Below, piece by piece: positions 49,587-60,390 of a stretch of DNA of 64,000 bases. Source of the stretch: Hyaloperonospora brassicae (taxonomy: Eukaryota; Oomycota; Peronosporomycetes; Peronosporales; Peronosporaceae); contig CANTFL010000496.1 in assembly GCA_947650285.1 (NCBI GenBank), positions 88,264 through 152,263 of the forward strand. Reading direction: 5' to 3'. The notes under the pieces are model-generated. The model was not told the origin of the DNA. It did no database searches and was given only the letters and a program-made list of their open reading frames with translations. Every line of letters begins with the position of its first letter. The stretch's first letter is position 1. Made by a program: the position numbers and the translations under genes.

Positions 49587-49996
49587 AAAGTAAAGGTGCT
49601 ACGGGCCGCGCCCGGGTGGTCACACCCCGTTTTGTGGCTTAGCTTTCTGGCCCATCCTTCTGATCCTGTTTTGTTGTGCATAAGTCGCGTGCGAGCATTG
49701 CAGCGTTGCTTGTTTGGTTGTAATTCTTGGACCGAGCGAAAGGCACGAACGATGTGCATGGAAGCAGGTCTGGATGCAAATTGAGTCGGTGCATTGAGGC
49801 ACAGTCGTACGTGTGTGTCCAGTGGAAAGCCTCGAAGTTCATGTAAAGTTGTCGTACGCAATCTACACGCGTTCTTTAGCGTGTCGTCCTCAGTCGAGAC
49901 AGTCAGTAGGCGTGTGATAAACCAGCACAGGTAGCACTTGTACTCGTTTTTACGCCGCCGGCTAATTTGAGCACCGAAGTTTTGATTTGTTGTCAC
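49463..49996 (-). other. Unrecognised 177-codon open frame
   Basis: Overlaps the preceding frame in another register and extends upstream of it on the minus strand. It is Cys/Arg/Thr-rich with no domain seen. Together the two frames keep the minus strand open for about 800 bp. A plus-strand frame of 105 codons (49467-49784) also overlaps. Which, if any, is coding cannot be told. Confidence 0.2.
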
Positions 49997-50050
49997 AAAT
50001 GCTCTTTAGCATGAGTGTTAGCACTAGATCTTGTAGTTCAAGTAATTGGG

Positions 50051-50383
50051 TGTTGCACCACCACGCGAACAGTCACTTTTTCTATTTTTAGCGACTGATG
50101 TATAGGGTTAATGTGTTCGGGCTCTGGTGTGCCGGGGTTCATCAGCACTGTCATACCAGAGAGAGACGTCCCCCATAATTAGTACGTTTATATGTTTGTT
50201 AACTATAGACTTGAGAAATAAGAAACGATCGACTAGACGATTAGTAATGCGCGACGAGACGATTACCATAATAGATTCAAAGAGAATCCAGTAGGTTTAT
50301 AGTGGCAACAAGAGCTTGTGAACTAAGGATCTGAATATATTTACAGTGGACTTTGCAAAACGTCGATCACTTCATTTAGATTA
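50051..50383 (+). repeat. Copia left LTR
   Basis: About 333 bp. It aligns to the right LTR through GTGCCGGGGTTCATCAGCAC, TAATGCGCGACGAGACGATT and GAGAATCCAGTAGG. It lacks the 1-kb trinucleotide-rich segment. The end is placed by loss of similarity near GATCACTTCATTTAGATTA. Confidence 0.7.
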
Positions 50384-50469
50384 TAATCTCAAGCTTCGCA
50401 AACTCTTCCCAAGACATCGATAACGCCTTCTCCACAGACTCGCCGCCGTTCACCACCTATATCGTCAAC

Positions 50470-51165
50470 AACTTTTTCGGAATAAAGTTCCATGTGTGGA
50501 AATATAAGATGCAAATGGTACTGGAGGAGCGAGACCTGTGTGATGTAGTGAATGGCGAGGTCAAGCTCAAGTACTGCAAAAGCACTATGGACCAAGAGAT
50601 ATTCAAGCAAAAGTTGCGGAACTAGCTAGAGATATTTTGTCTTGCGATGGAAGATTTGCAGTTGCCATGGATTGCCTGGCCAAGGACGCGTATGATGCAT
50701 GGTCACGTACAGAAGAACACTATGGGAAGAAGTTCTTGGCTTATAAGCTTTTCCTTCTTCGCCGTTTCTTCACGACAATGATGGGAGAAGGTGATGACGT
50801 TTTGGATCACATCAACCGACGTAAGACCCTGGAAAAGCAACTCGACGCCTTCGACGCTCTGTTTATTGAGGACAATTTGGTCATCTCTCTTCTGGCCAGC
50901 CTAAGCGAGTCGTACTGGTTCCTAATAAATGATTTGAAGACGAGAGCCGACTCGCTGTCGTGGGAATTGGTGAAGTCGCGCCTAATACGCTAAGACATGA
51001 AGCGAAGCGAGCAAGGTGGAGGAATCGAAGGATCAGCGAACGGTCAAAATTCAGCCTTTATGTCAAGGGACAGCAAGCGCAATGATCGACCGGCTATGAA
51101 AACCGGTGCGTGTCATACTTGTGGAAAGGAATGACATTGAATTGCAGGATGACCCCTGCGCATAC
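50470..51165 (+). pseudogene. gag: Copia gag remnant
   Basis: An upstream frame reads FHVWKYKMQMVLEERDLCDV, the start of a Copia-type gag (UBN2-like fold). After a shift near 50636, a 118-codon frame reads LAKDAYDAWSRTEEHYGKK, LLRRFFTTMMGEGDDVLDHI and NLVISLLASLSESYWFLIND, the family's conserved blocks. A zinc knuckle follows at about 51111 (CHTCGKE, then a stop, then H), with its last Cys lost. Gag would form the particle shell; this copy is broken by stops and one clear frame change. Confidence 0.75.
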
Positions 51166-51239
51166 AGAACACGCTGAAGGACACAGATTTCAGCGTGCAA
51201 ACATCGAGCAAGAACAGGAACTTGACAAATAATATTTCT

Positions 51240-51650
51240 CGGTTGTCGGTGGCTAGTCCAAGTCTAGTAAGATGTGGTTGGTACACTCGAGTGCGACGCA
51301 TCGCATGATAAGTTTTAAAGTATTCATGAGAAACTACAATGAATTTGGACCAGTAAATATACATCTTGCTGATGATGTTGTTCTTCAAGCCATTAAGAAA
51401 GTTGACATTGTCATGTTGATGAGGATTCGCTAAGGGGTCAAGGCGGGTGTTTTCACTAATGCGTGGCATATTCCAAAGATATTTGATACTTGTTTAATCG
51501 TGAAAGAATTAATAAGGGATTTATGCCGGTCACCTTTGCAGTCGATGATTGTTTTGCGGACACGAAGGTTTTTAAGTAGGATCTCGGAGCCCTGGAAGGA
51601 GAGAATTATTTTTCTAGCTTCGAATGACACCGGAGCTTCCTGACGAGGTC
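51240..51650 (+). pseudogene. Copia protease remnant
   Basis: The plus frame reads MWLVHSSATHRMISFK where the family has a D-S-G-A-T active site; the catalytic Asp codon is CAC (His) at 51284-51286. The sequence continues with IHLADDVVLQAIKKVDIVML, then GVFTNAWHIPKI, the usual downstream blocks. A stop and a frameshift follow. The enzyme cannot be active. Confidence 0.7.
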
Positions 51651-51659
51651 AATGTGGCA

Positions 51660-52960
51660 GGTCCGTAAAGCTGCAAAGGAGATATCACTTCCTACATTTG
51701 GCTTCTTCGACTTGGACACATCCAAAATGGCGATCTAGATGCCATCGTCAAGAAAAATTACGGCAGAGGAATCAACATGAAGCCACTGCAGAAGTGGTAG
51801 TTTTGTGAAGTTTGTGCCCTAGTCAAGCAAACTCGTGTAAGCTGTATGCCCAAGTCACCCGTCAGAGCATTTTTGTTGCTGGAGGTCATTCACAGCGATG
51901 TGTGTGGTCCATGAAAACTTCAAAATTCAGTGGCAAACTGTAACATGTGACATATATTGGCGATTATCACACTAATGTGTGGTGTATCTGCTTCAATATA
52001 ATTTTTAAAGTGGCGACCGAGTTCACTCAATTTGTCGCGTTGCCGGGAACCCAAACCGTGAAGCGTGTGAAGACTCGTCGAAGCAATAATGGTGGCGAGT
52101 ACACCTTCAGTAGGATGTCTAAAGTTCTGTTCGGGACACGGTAGTATAAAAATATATACGCTGCCACACGCCTCAATTAAAGGTGTCGCCGAGCGGATGA
52201 ATCGGACTTTGGTAAAAAGCTCTTTTTCATATTGTAACGTGCCGAGTAAAACAAGTCTCATTGGGGTGAGGTAGTCATGACTGCGAGCTTTTTTACGTCT
52301 CCGCGGTTTAACTCGTTCTACAATCCATGCCAATTCTCCCTACGAAGTTATGATTGGTAAGAAACCTACATTTAAATACCTGAAGGTTTTTGGATGTCAT
52401 GCATACGTGTATGTGCTTAGGCCAAAGTGGTCCAAGCTCGATGCGAGATCGATTCAATGTCGGTTATTGAATACTCCGACCATGAAAAGCATAGTATTTT
52501 TAGGAGGTCACGAGTCGCCTAGTACTGGTCAGTTGCGACGCGCAGATCATGAAGAATGTTTTCGACAGTGGGAGAGGCGACTAGCTGCAAGATAAATCCA
52601 TCGTCGAAGACGACGCTTTCATGGAAGATGAGGACATTCTAATAAAGGCCTACTCTTCTCATGAACACAGTAGCATGGGATCTGAAGAGGCTCCAATATA
52701 TGAATTTAATGAGCCCGATGGTAAGAGGCACCAACGCAAACAGTCGCTGGAGGACCAAGCCAACGCTCCTGAGGCGAAACGTCGAGCTCGATACCTTACT
52801 ATGGCCAAGAAGTCGGCTACGGCTGATACCAGTCACTCTGTTGAATCTGCTTACATCGTGGATTCAGTAGGAGATTTATCAACGACATCTAAGCTTTCAA
52901 TGGAATCCAGCGACGCAGTCAAGTAGAAATAGGCTTGTGACGCTATAATGAATATCCTTC
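51660..52960 (+). pseudogene. Copia integrase remnant and linker
   Basis: Recognisable parts are LRLGHIQNGDLDAIVKK (GAG-pre-integrase zinc-binding His pair), FCEVCALVKQTR (CxxC), IHSDVCGP (first catalytic Asp), NNGGEYTF (second acid position now Asn) and GVAERMNRTL (catalytic Glu). The C-terminal block YEVMIGKKPTFKYLKVFGCH, then LDARSIQCR, follows, and an acidic and Ser-rich linker at 52621-52926. At least eight stops or shifts occur. Confidence 0.75.
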
Positions 52961-52979
52961 GTCACAAAATAACATGGAA

Positions 52980-53770
52980 TCCCGTGCCGCTTCCACAGAG
53001 ACGAAAGGCAATCGGTACTCATTAGTTAAGGTTGTATGAAAGAGACCAAGGGAGAGAGAATCAAGCCATTCAAAGCGCGTTTGGTCGCTAAAGTTTTTTC
53101 TTGTCAAAACATGGCATTGACTATGACGAGACCTTCACTCCTGTGGCCAAGTTCACAGCCATCATATTCTTACTTAGCTTGTCGGCAAAGCACTTTCTCA
53201 TAATTTATCAGACGCGTGTCAGGACAGCCTTTATAAATGGAAATCTTGTGGAATACATCTACATGGCGCAGTTATGTGGATACGTCGATGAGAATACTAC
53301 GGATTTTTTGTGCCAACTAAAGCGCTCTCTTTATGGTTCAAAGAAGTCACCATGGATGTGAAACAAGATTATCAACAAGTTTATGCTGGACTTGAAGTTA
53401 TAGAAGTGCAAGACCGACCATTGCATTTATGTCAAACGAGATCATGAAGGTGTGATTTTTGTGGCGCTGTACGTTGATATTTTGATCCTCGCAAGCAACA
53501 GCATCGACCTGGTTATATATACCAAGAATGCGCTAAGTGAGCAATTTGACGTGAGAGAAAATTAAGATTTCAAGTACTTCCTAGAAATGGAAATCAATCA
53601 AGATCTCTCAGCTGGCACGACTTCAATTTTCCAGTCCAAATTTGCGAAGGAATTTTTCGACACATTTGGCATGGATAACAGCAATCCTATCAAAAAAACG
53701 GAAGGACTAGGACTTAAGCTGACAAGAATAATGTGAGTGGATGGGTGCAAGAATGACGAAACGATGGCAA
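52980..53770 (+). pseudogene. Copia reverse transcriptase remnant
   Basis: Frames contain SKHGIDYDETFTPVAKFTAI, VRTAFINGNLVEYIYMAQLC and LKRSLYGSKKSPWM. In the last catalytic block the sequence reads LYVDILILASN, so the YVDD box is YVDI (53470-53481). In the DVxTAFL block the catalytic Asp is replaced by Arg (TRVRTAF). FKYFLEMEINQDLSAG follows. Stops lie between the blocks. This is a dead copy with its domain order preserved. Confidence 0.8.
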
Positions 53771-54524
53771 ATGTTCCGTTCCGCAAATCTGTCGGCTTCT
53801 TGATATACCTTGTGGTGCGTACACGCCCATACCTTGCAGCTGCGGTGGTAGTGCTTAGTCAGTTTTCATTAGACCCTTGTCCAACCCATTGTCAAGCTCT
53901 TTAGAAAGTCTTACGTTACAATCAAGGCAAAAAGTCAAATGTAATTGAGTACCAAGCTCCAAGGAATGACAAATTGCACGGCTTAACCGGTGCAGACTGG
54001 GCCGGAGACATGAAAAAACGACGAAGCACAAGCGGTTACGAGCTCCTATGAACAGTGAAGGCGTATAATGTCGAAGCAAGAAACAGAACACTGTGGCTTT
54101 ATCGTCTACAAAAGCGAAATATATGGCTTTGGTAGAAGCTGCACAAGAGGCAATTTGGCTGAATGCACTCTCATTTGAGCTCGGCGATATGAGAATCATA
54201 AAGAAGTAATTATTTACAAAAACGACTACGGCCTCATCGGTTTGGCCAAGAATCCCGAATTCACATTCGTACCAAGCATATTGACATTCGGTATCAATTT
54301 GTGCGCGAAAAAGTGGCTGAAGGAAAAATGGTGCTAAAATACTTCTCGAGTAAGGACGTGAAGGGCGACCTGATGACCAAGCCCATTCCAGCAGTCCAGT
54401 TTTCTCATCAACGGAACATGCTGGGTGTCAAAGTGCTAAGTTCTGCCGAGGCGAGTGGGATTATTGTTAGAAATGAGCCGCGGCATGAGTATTCGCACCA
54501 TAGTGTGTATCTCAAGTGGCCTGG
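53771..54524 (+). pseudogene. Copia RNase H and C-terminal tail remnant
   Basis: Readable pieces are FRKSVGFLIYLVVRTRPYLA, TGADWAGDMKKRRSTSGYEL and then, after degraded sequence, HIRTKHIDIRYQFVREKVAE and LKYFSSKDVKGDLMTKPIP (54301-54582 frame). These are the terminal Copia blocks. The reading frame runs through the start of the right LTR and ends at 54580-54582. Confidence 0.75.
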
Positions 54525-55854
54525 TGTGTCAGAACCACGCGAAAGGTCACTGGTTCGATATTTAGTGACTGCAAAAATGTAAAAACCTTCGGGATCTATT
54601 GTGCCGGGGTTCACCAGCACTGTCCTGCCAGTTAGTATTCCTCCCATGATCAGTATACATAGGTGTTTGTAAGAAGGTAAAATATAAGACAAATGCCCCA
54701 ATTTATGAGTATAATAAAAAGTGACCCACGTCCTAGTAAAATTAAAGTAAATGTGGTACACATATAACCATGCGTTCTTCATCATTTTCGCTTATCCATT
54801 TTAAGGCCGTAAAAAAAACTGCCTGGTTTGGGAAGCCGCGGAGAGGGTTTGCCGCGGGAGTGCTGCGCTTCCAGCCACCAGCTGCGGGCGTGCTGAGATT
54901 GCAGCCACCAGTTGCAGGCACAGAAGCGAGATATGAGGACGTAAACGCGTTTTTGTATCATCGTTCACGGACGTAAAAAGATTCAGTCGGTGCTAATGTT
55001 GTTGAAATTAATGAAACTTGTTTTTTTATTTTTGTTTCAGTTGCTTTTGTTGATGCTGTTGATGCTACTGTTAATGCTACTGTTGATGATTCTACTGCTG
55101 TTGCTACTGCTGCTGCCACTGCTGTCGCTCCTGCTGCTGCTGTTGTTGTGGGTGTTGCGGCTGCTGCTGCTGTTGTTGTCGGTGTTGCGGCTGCTGTTGT
55201 TGTTTTTTTTTGAGTGTCTATTGTTGATGCTGCTACTGCTGTCGCTGCTAATGATGTTGTTGTAGTTGTAGGTGCTGCGGTTGCTGTTAGTGTTGGTCTG
55301 TAAATGATGCTACGGCTTTTGCTACTATTGTTGCTACTGCTGTTGTTGTTTATGTTGTTGTTGGTGCTGTTGTTTCTATGAAGGTTGTTTCGACTTGTGT
55401 GATCGCATTACCTTCCTGCTTATCAGTTTTGATACTTAAAATATATTATCATATTAAAGACCCCAATGAATCTATTCTCTCTGTTTAGCCCTTATTGATA
55501 GCTTCAATGTCTACAGAATTATTCGTATGAAGGCCTACTTCAGGAAGGAAACATGCGATGATGCCTTAAGCGTATTCGTCAAACTAGGAATAGGGTATTT
55601 TTTATATTTTTCAATTTCTGTAACATTTTTTAAATTTCTTGATTAAACGGGTCATTTTTTCAATTTTCCGTTATTAGAAACCCTACTATCTGAATAAGAT
55701 ACGTCAAACAAGACGATGAGTAATGCGCGACGAGACGATTACTAAAGAGCAATAGAGAATCCAGTAGGCTTAATGTGGCAACAGGAGCGTGTGAACCAAG
55801 GACCTTTATATAATCACTGTGCATTTGCAGAACTTGGATCACTTTCTTTACGCA
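54525..55854 (+). repeat. Copia right LTR, with a 1-kb trinucleotide-rich segment
   Basis: Similarity to the left LTR is split: 54525-54660 matches its first part and 55690-55854 its second part (GAGTAATGCGCGACGAGACG, GAGAATCCAGTAGGCTT). The intervening 1 kb is absent from the left LTR and matches the repeat at 19.1-19.96 kb. Either this segment inserted here, or it was deleted from the left LTR. Confidence 0.65.
54690..55600 (+). repeat. Dispersed repeat with trinucleotide-rich core, copy 2
   Basis: Collinear with 19118-19965 (shared TTTGGGAAGCCGCGG, GTTGCAGGCACAGA, GTAAACGCGT and TATCAGTTTTGATACTTAA). The core at about 55040-55400 is an imperfect (GTT/GCT)n array. The Leu-rich open frame at 54990-55265 is only the translation of that array. 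Confidence 0.7.
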
Positions 55855-55943
55855 CGAGGTACACGCCGCCTAATTGTCTTCTGTAAATGTCGACAATCTT
55901 TGCTAAAAAGTCATCGCACAAACATTTGTATTGATACCATTGC
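55855..55943. other. Spacer between the Copia and the Gypsy element
   Basis: 89 bp with no feature except the final ATTGC (55939-55943), the left target-site duplicate of the Gypsy element. Confidence 0.5.
55939..55943. repeat. Target-site duplicate, left (ATTGC)
   Basis: Matches ATCGC at 63931-63935 with one mismatch. A 5-bp duplication is usual for Gypsy integrases, and one substitution since insertion fits the LTR divergence. Confidence 0.6.
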
Positions 55944-56338
55944 TGTAACGGGGCAGCCCGTTACATGGAAATTGTCACTTTAAAGAAAGAATGACAATAA
56001 ATAATATTAACTTGAATATTCTTTGGACAATATCACCAAAGTGGTGATATTGAAGGGTCGACCAAAGATTCTGTTCATTGGTTGATATCTTGATGATATC
56101 AACCCACCAATCGCCGCAAGACGCGCGCAATGAGTGGTGACGAGACGTCACCATACACTCAGTTTTATTAGTATAATTAAGTTAAGTCAAACAGAGAGAC
56201 AGTAGCAAAAAGACTTAATTATAACAATATGACAGATTTACTTTTACCTTACCTACGCTTCCTCGTTTGCCTCGTGTAAGTCTGTCGGGCGCACCGATAC
56301 CCTTGCGTTAAGTTTACGCAAGGGTGTGCCCCGTTACA
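55944..56338 (+). repeat. 5' LTR (395 bp)
   Basis: Starts TGTAACGGGG and ends CCCCGTTACA. Differs from the 3' LTR at roughly 22 positions by eye count, about 94% identity, mostly in the first 150 bp. It contains at least six hairpins, such as GTAACGGG/CCCGTTAC (55945-55964), an 11-bp arm pair with 3-nt loop at 56028-56052, and ACCCTTGCGT/ACGCAAGGGT near the 3' end. Confidence 0.95.
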
Positions 56339-56340
56339 CC

Positions 56341-56355
56341 TGGTAGCACTTTGTA
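56341..56355 (+). other. Candidate primer binding site
   Basis: Two bases after the LTR the sequence begins TGGTAGCACTTTGTA. TGG is the expected complement of a tRNA CCA end, and the position is right. I cannot name the tRNA from memory with certainty. Confidence 0.4.
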
Positions 56356-56382
56356 GTCCTACCAAGGACCACAACATCCAAC

Positions 56383-57618
56383 ATGAACATGTTGGATGAC
56401 GAAGAAACCTTTCACGCCACGCGTGAAGGATTTACCAATTTGAATGACATCGAATGGGGTGCGGTAGAACGAATGAGATCTACCGTAGGCGAGTTCGCCA
56501 TTAGCGCCATGTTGGAGTCTCTAGACAGAGACCAACAACATGCCGCTATAGACACGTTCATCCAAAGTGAACTTATCGCCGAAAGGGAGAAAGTAGCCTT
56601 GCTTCACCAGCAAGGCTCTCAACAGGCCGAGCAGTTGAGAGAACTCGGTGCTCAACAGACAGAGCTGTTGAGACAGCAGCAATTCCATGCTAATGTGGGC
56701 GGGACGGCACATGCGCGTCGTTCCGAAGTGATGAAAGTCGACATCTCCAAGTACAGTGGAGTCCCGGAGGACTCCCTGTTACTATGGTTTGTCGAACTCG
56801 ACAGATCCCTAAGGGCTCGTCGCGTCGAAGATGAGCAAATGAAACTCACATTTGCTCAGACCCACTTGGCAGGGCGTGCCAAAACTTGGTCCCTGGGACT
56901 CGAGAGTAGCGACCCAAATGTATTTAGGTCTCTAGATGACTTCAAGTCCCGGCTCAGACAAACGTTTGAGCCGCCACAGGCTGAGTTCAGGGCTCGTTCA
57001 TAGCTCCTGAAACTCAAGCAGGGTAAGCGTGATGTGCACGCTTACGCACAACATATACGACTCCTCGCGAGTAGTATAACTTCTAACCCAGTTCATGAAC
57101 ACACGTTGATTGCGGTGTTCATGCAAGGGCTCGCAGAAGGGCCCGTCAGGAGCCACCTGTTCCGCCTTGAGCTCAATACGCTGGAAGATGCGATATCAGC
57201 CGCGGAACAGGAATACTTTAGCTTGAGACAGGCTCATGCTAGCTCAAACTCTTATCGTCCAACAACACGACAAGAGATCGGAGGTCCAGAACCAATGGAA
57301 CTCTGCTATGTTGAGAGCGAGAGACCTCGCTCTTCAAACAACAAGCGAATGCTGAAATTCAATCGCTGTCAGAAGTTAGGGCACTTCACACATGAGTGTA
57401 GTGCTTCACGCCCAGTACCAAACAGTACTGAGCGAAATGGACGACCATTTTCTAGAAAGGGCAATGGGCGTGGGTCCAGCGCTGTTGCGAAGCCGCAACA
57501 GCTAGACGGGCCATCAAAAAAATGGTCGGGGTCAGTAGGGGTGGAGCGCCCTACTGATCCAGCAACCTCAAGAGAATTTGCAAATCTCTTGACGAAAGTT
57601 GCTCCAGATACACAATAA
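56383..57618 (+). pseudogene. gag: gag of the Gypsy element, one internal stop
   Basis: Starts at ATG 56383 with NMLDDEETFHATREGF; an earlier in-frame ATG was not seen. It forms the particle and packages the RNA in live relatives. Residues 60-105 are Gln/Glu-rich and coiled-coil-like (QQGSQQAEQLRELGAQQ). The capsid-like part has VDISKYSGVPEDSLLLWFVE and AQTHLAGRAKTWSL. A TAG at 57001-57003 interrupts, after which the same frame goes on (HAYAQHIRLL, VFMQGLAEGPVRSHLF). The zinc knuckle near 57360 reads FNRCQKLGHFTHEC and lacks its first Cys. A second stop (TAA) is at 57616-57618, just before the protease part. There is no frame change inside this interval. Confidence 0.85.
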
Positions 57619-58815
57619 TTGTGTGTCTCTGCACCTGGTGATGACGTTTCACTCATCACCTTGAAGTTGGAAGCGACAAATGATTTGTCGCTTCGTGCCC
57701 TAGTAGACTGTGGGGCGTCGACCAACTTTGAATGTCGCCAGTCGCTAGATGGTCGTAGGCTCAAGTTCGTTGAGCGCGACATTCCCCTCACAAGGATGAC
57801 GGTGCGCCTTGCAACAGGCGCATCGATAACCGTTGAGAAACGTGTAGTATAAATCCACTACACGTTAGAGGGCGAACAGTACTATGATGACTTCATCGTA
57901 CTGGATCTGGATGACAAATTTGATGTCATCCTGGGATTTCCTTGGCTCAGGAGGTACGAGCCAAGGGTGAGCTGGCAGCATCGATCCGTGAAGATGCCTG
58001 CCACTTGTTCATCAGATGTCCATCTCATGAACATCTTGGAGCGTCCACAAGCGTGTGGATGTTCTGCGAGTGAGTGCGATGGCCTCACTTGTGGCACGGT
58101 CGCTAGCACGACTGCACAAGATCACAGTCTAGTTGATCACTACACTGTGGAGCAAGCTCCCGGCGGCTGTACAGGAGTACAGGCTGCGCCGAAGGTCCAC
58201 CACTCGAATAAGTCGAGTGGACCGGGACATGGATGCATGCCTAGCGGGCAGCATCTTAGAATTAAGAAACCTGTTGCCTCCAAAGGGCAACATGGACATC
58301 CTAGGTCGACTGGAGAGTCGACCATAGAGGATCGCTCCCTGACTGCGGTTGCACAGCCACAGTCAGAAGACGTCGAGGGAATAAGTCCCCACGTACTTGA
58401 GGAAGAAATTTCTCAAGAGTCACTTGCTGAAGGATTAGGCCTTCATCAACCTGTGGAACGAAGTTCCCAGGAAGTAACCGAGACGTTGAACGTCTTGGTT
58501 GATGACGGATCAAGCGTAGGCGCTTATACACTTGATCTGATTGCGCCTCCGAAGTTAACTTCGGAGATAACTCAGTTGCCAACGCTAGAACCGAAACGGT
58601 TCTTGCGTGATCGGCGTAGTGGCAAAGTCAAGCAGATCTGCATACTCATCACAGAGGATGAGTATGTGGCCGATATTCGGTCGGCGACAGTATTTGCTGA
58701 GAACGAACGGGTTCTCAGCAGCTCATCGATGGACGAAATTGTCCTCGATGACAAGACTCGGATTGATCGATACACTTCTCAATCCTGGGAGTCGCTTCAG
58801 GCAAATCCTTTGTAA
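57619..58815 (+). pseudogene. Protease and linker of the Gypsy element
   Basis: Same frame as gag. The retropepsin active site is LRALVDCGAST, with the Asp codon at 57706-57708 intact. MTVRLATGASITVE follows, then a TAA at 57850-57852, then the DFIVLDLDDKFDVILGFPWL block (about 57890-57950), the ILG flap-closing region of these proteases. A long hydrophilic linker of about 290 residues leads toward RT. The frame ends in a stop at 58813-58815, and a one-base shift near 58805-58812 moves the reading into the RT frame. Confidence 0.8.
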
Positions 58816-59640
58816 AAGGATTTGATCGATTCAAGGATGTGTTCCCTGAATATGTACCTTGCAAGTTGTCGAAGGACATAGGCACTCGACACGAGATCGA
58901 GCTCAAAACGGGCTCGAATTACTGTGTCATGAAGCAGTGGCCACTGCCTCGTAAACAAGTACTAGCGATCGACAAGTTCTTTGCCGATCGCTTAGCAGCA
59001 GGCCATGTGAGGGAATCGACATCCCCTCACAGCTCTTCGACCTTCTGTTTGCGAAAGGCCACAGGAGGATGGCGGATAGTGCACGCAGTCAACAACTTAA
59101 ACGCTTCAACGGTACCGGCTCAGACGCCGATACCGAGGAAGGACGTAATCATAGATGGTATGTCAAAGAATACCATCTTTTCGTCCATGGATCTGATGGA
59201 TGGATTCTATCAGATCCTCATGCGTGAACGGAACATTCCGTACACAGCAGCGAGCACCCCCAGCGGTATGCTGTGTGAGTGGCTAGTGATGCCACAGGGG
59301 CTAAGCAATGCCCCTGCAACGTTCAACAGATGTGTTGCAAATCTGTTGAGACCGGTGCGTGATTTCGCACCGAGTTACTTCGACGATGTGTTCGTTCAGA
59401 GCCGGGCTCTGGACGGAAAGACAGACGTTGAAGTTCACAGAACTCTCGTTCGTCAAGTCCTTCAACTTATGCGCAAGCATAAGTTGTACGCAAACCTCAA
59501 GAATTGTATATTCGCGGCTAGCGAAATACCACTTCTTGAATGCATCGTGGGTAAACACGGCGTACGCCCCTGATCCCGAAAAGATCAAGGCGATCACCGA
59601 CTGGCCAGTGCCAGTCGATGTCAAGGGACTAAGGAAGTTC
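58816..59640 (+). pseudogene. Reverse transcriptase of the Gypsy element
   Basis: The new frame begins with GFDRFKDVFPEYVPCKLSKD. Then come the RT blocks TSPHSSSTFCLRKATGGWRI, TIFSSMDLMDGFYQI (first catalytic Asp), CEWLVMPQGLSNAPATFNRC and SYFDDVFV (FDD at 59379-59387, the normal variant of YVDD in this lineage). The core is uninterrupted from 58816 to 59573. An extra C in the run near 59566-59569 then shifts the frame to that of RNase H. All three catalytic Asp are present, so the RT domain by itself looks intact. Confidence 0.9.
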
Positions 59641-60390
59641 CTTGGGCTAGCGGCGTACTTGCACAAGTACTCGCGCAACTACGCCGAGATGACTGTTCAT
59701 CTTTCTTGCTTGCTCATAGAAAATGTCAAGTGGTCATGGAACGCTGACTGTCAGCGCTACTTTGAAAGCGTCAAGAAAAGCTTGATGCAATCGCCCATCT
59801 TGGCGATTGCAGATCAGGACAGACCTTTTCATGTGGTCTGTGACGCCAGCGATTTTGCGATCGGCTGTGCGTTAATGCAGTTCGACGCAGATGGCGCGGA
59901 GCGCGTCATCTGTTATCAGTCGCGTCAGCTGCAAGAAGCTGAGCGCAATTACCCAGTGCCTGACAAGGAACTCCTTGCCATGAAATATGCACTGAATAAG
60001 TTCCGTGTCTATCTATTGGGAGATAGACCGTTCATCGTATATACGGACCATCCGTCATTACGCGCGGCCGTAAACAGCCCACACCTCTCGCAAAGGATGG
60101 CGGGGTGGCTGTCTTTCTTCGCGTAGTATAACTTCTCCGTGGAGTATAAGCCAGGACGACTCAATGTTGTCGCTGATGCGCTTTCGCGCCGGCCCGATTT
60201 CGAGCCGGACGCACAAATCAACAGTGAGGATAAGCCCACTGTTGCGACACTGAGAGCCAGTGTTCCGTCGTCAAGTTTACTTGACGAAGGACGAATGGCA
60301 TACGCAGAAGATAAGGATCTTTTGCGATTAATTGATCATCTGGTAAATGGATCCAGTAAATTTATGAGGGATTTACCGGCTTTGTACTGA
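59575..60390 (+). pseudogene. RNase H region of the Gypsy element
   Basis: Continues as DPEKIKAITDWPVPVDVKGL, LGLAAYLHKYSRNYAEM and MQSPILAIADQ. RNase H blocks follow: HVVCDASDFAIGCALMQFD (Asp codon 59842-59844), VPDKELLAMKYALNKF (Glu) and FIVYTDHPSL (Asp). A TAG at 60124-60126 interrupts the HLSQRMAGWLSFFA region. The same frame resumes with VEYKPGRLNVVADALSRRPD, the last conserved block, and stops again at 60388-60390. It would degrade the RNA strand during cDNA synthesis in a live copy. Confidence 0.9.

Larger units (their letters stand above)
50051..55854 (+). mobile_element. Decayed Ty1/Copia element
   Basis: Order is gag, protease, integrase, RT, RNase H, which is diagnostic of Copia. 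It is flanked by related terminal sequences starting TGTTGCACCACCACGCG (50051) and TGTGTCAGAACCACGCG (54525). Stops and frameshifts occur in every domain, and several catalytic residues are replaced. Right and left LTR differ by about 1 kb because of a trinucleotide-rich segment. No target duplication was identified. Confidence 0.8.

Noticed and set aside
54990..55265. 91-codon frame made almost only of Leu, with Met, that looks like a membrane protein
   Set aside because: It is the translation of the imperfect GTT/GCT trinucleotide array in a dispersed repeat; the repeat copy at 19 kb has no equivalent frame.
57369..57791. 140-codon minus-strand frame opposite gag/protease
   Set aside because: Shadow of gag-pol codons; unlike the 62.3-63.4 kb frame it has no unusual length or composition, and a coding sequence is clear on the other strand.
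57967..58815. 282-codon frame as a separate protein
   Set aside because: It is in the same frame as gag and protease upstream and contains the linker toward RT; a stop at 57850-57852 makes it look like a gene of its own.
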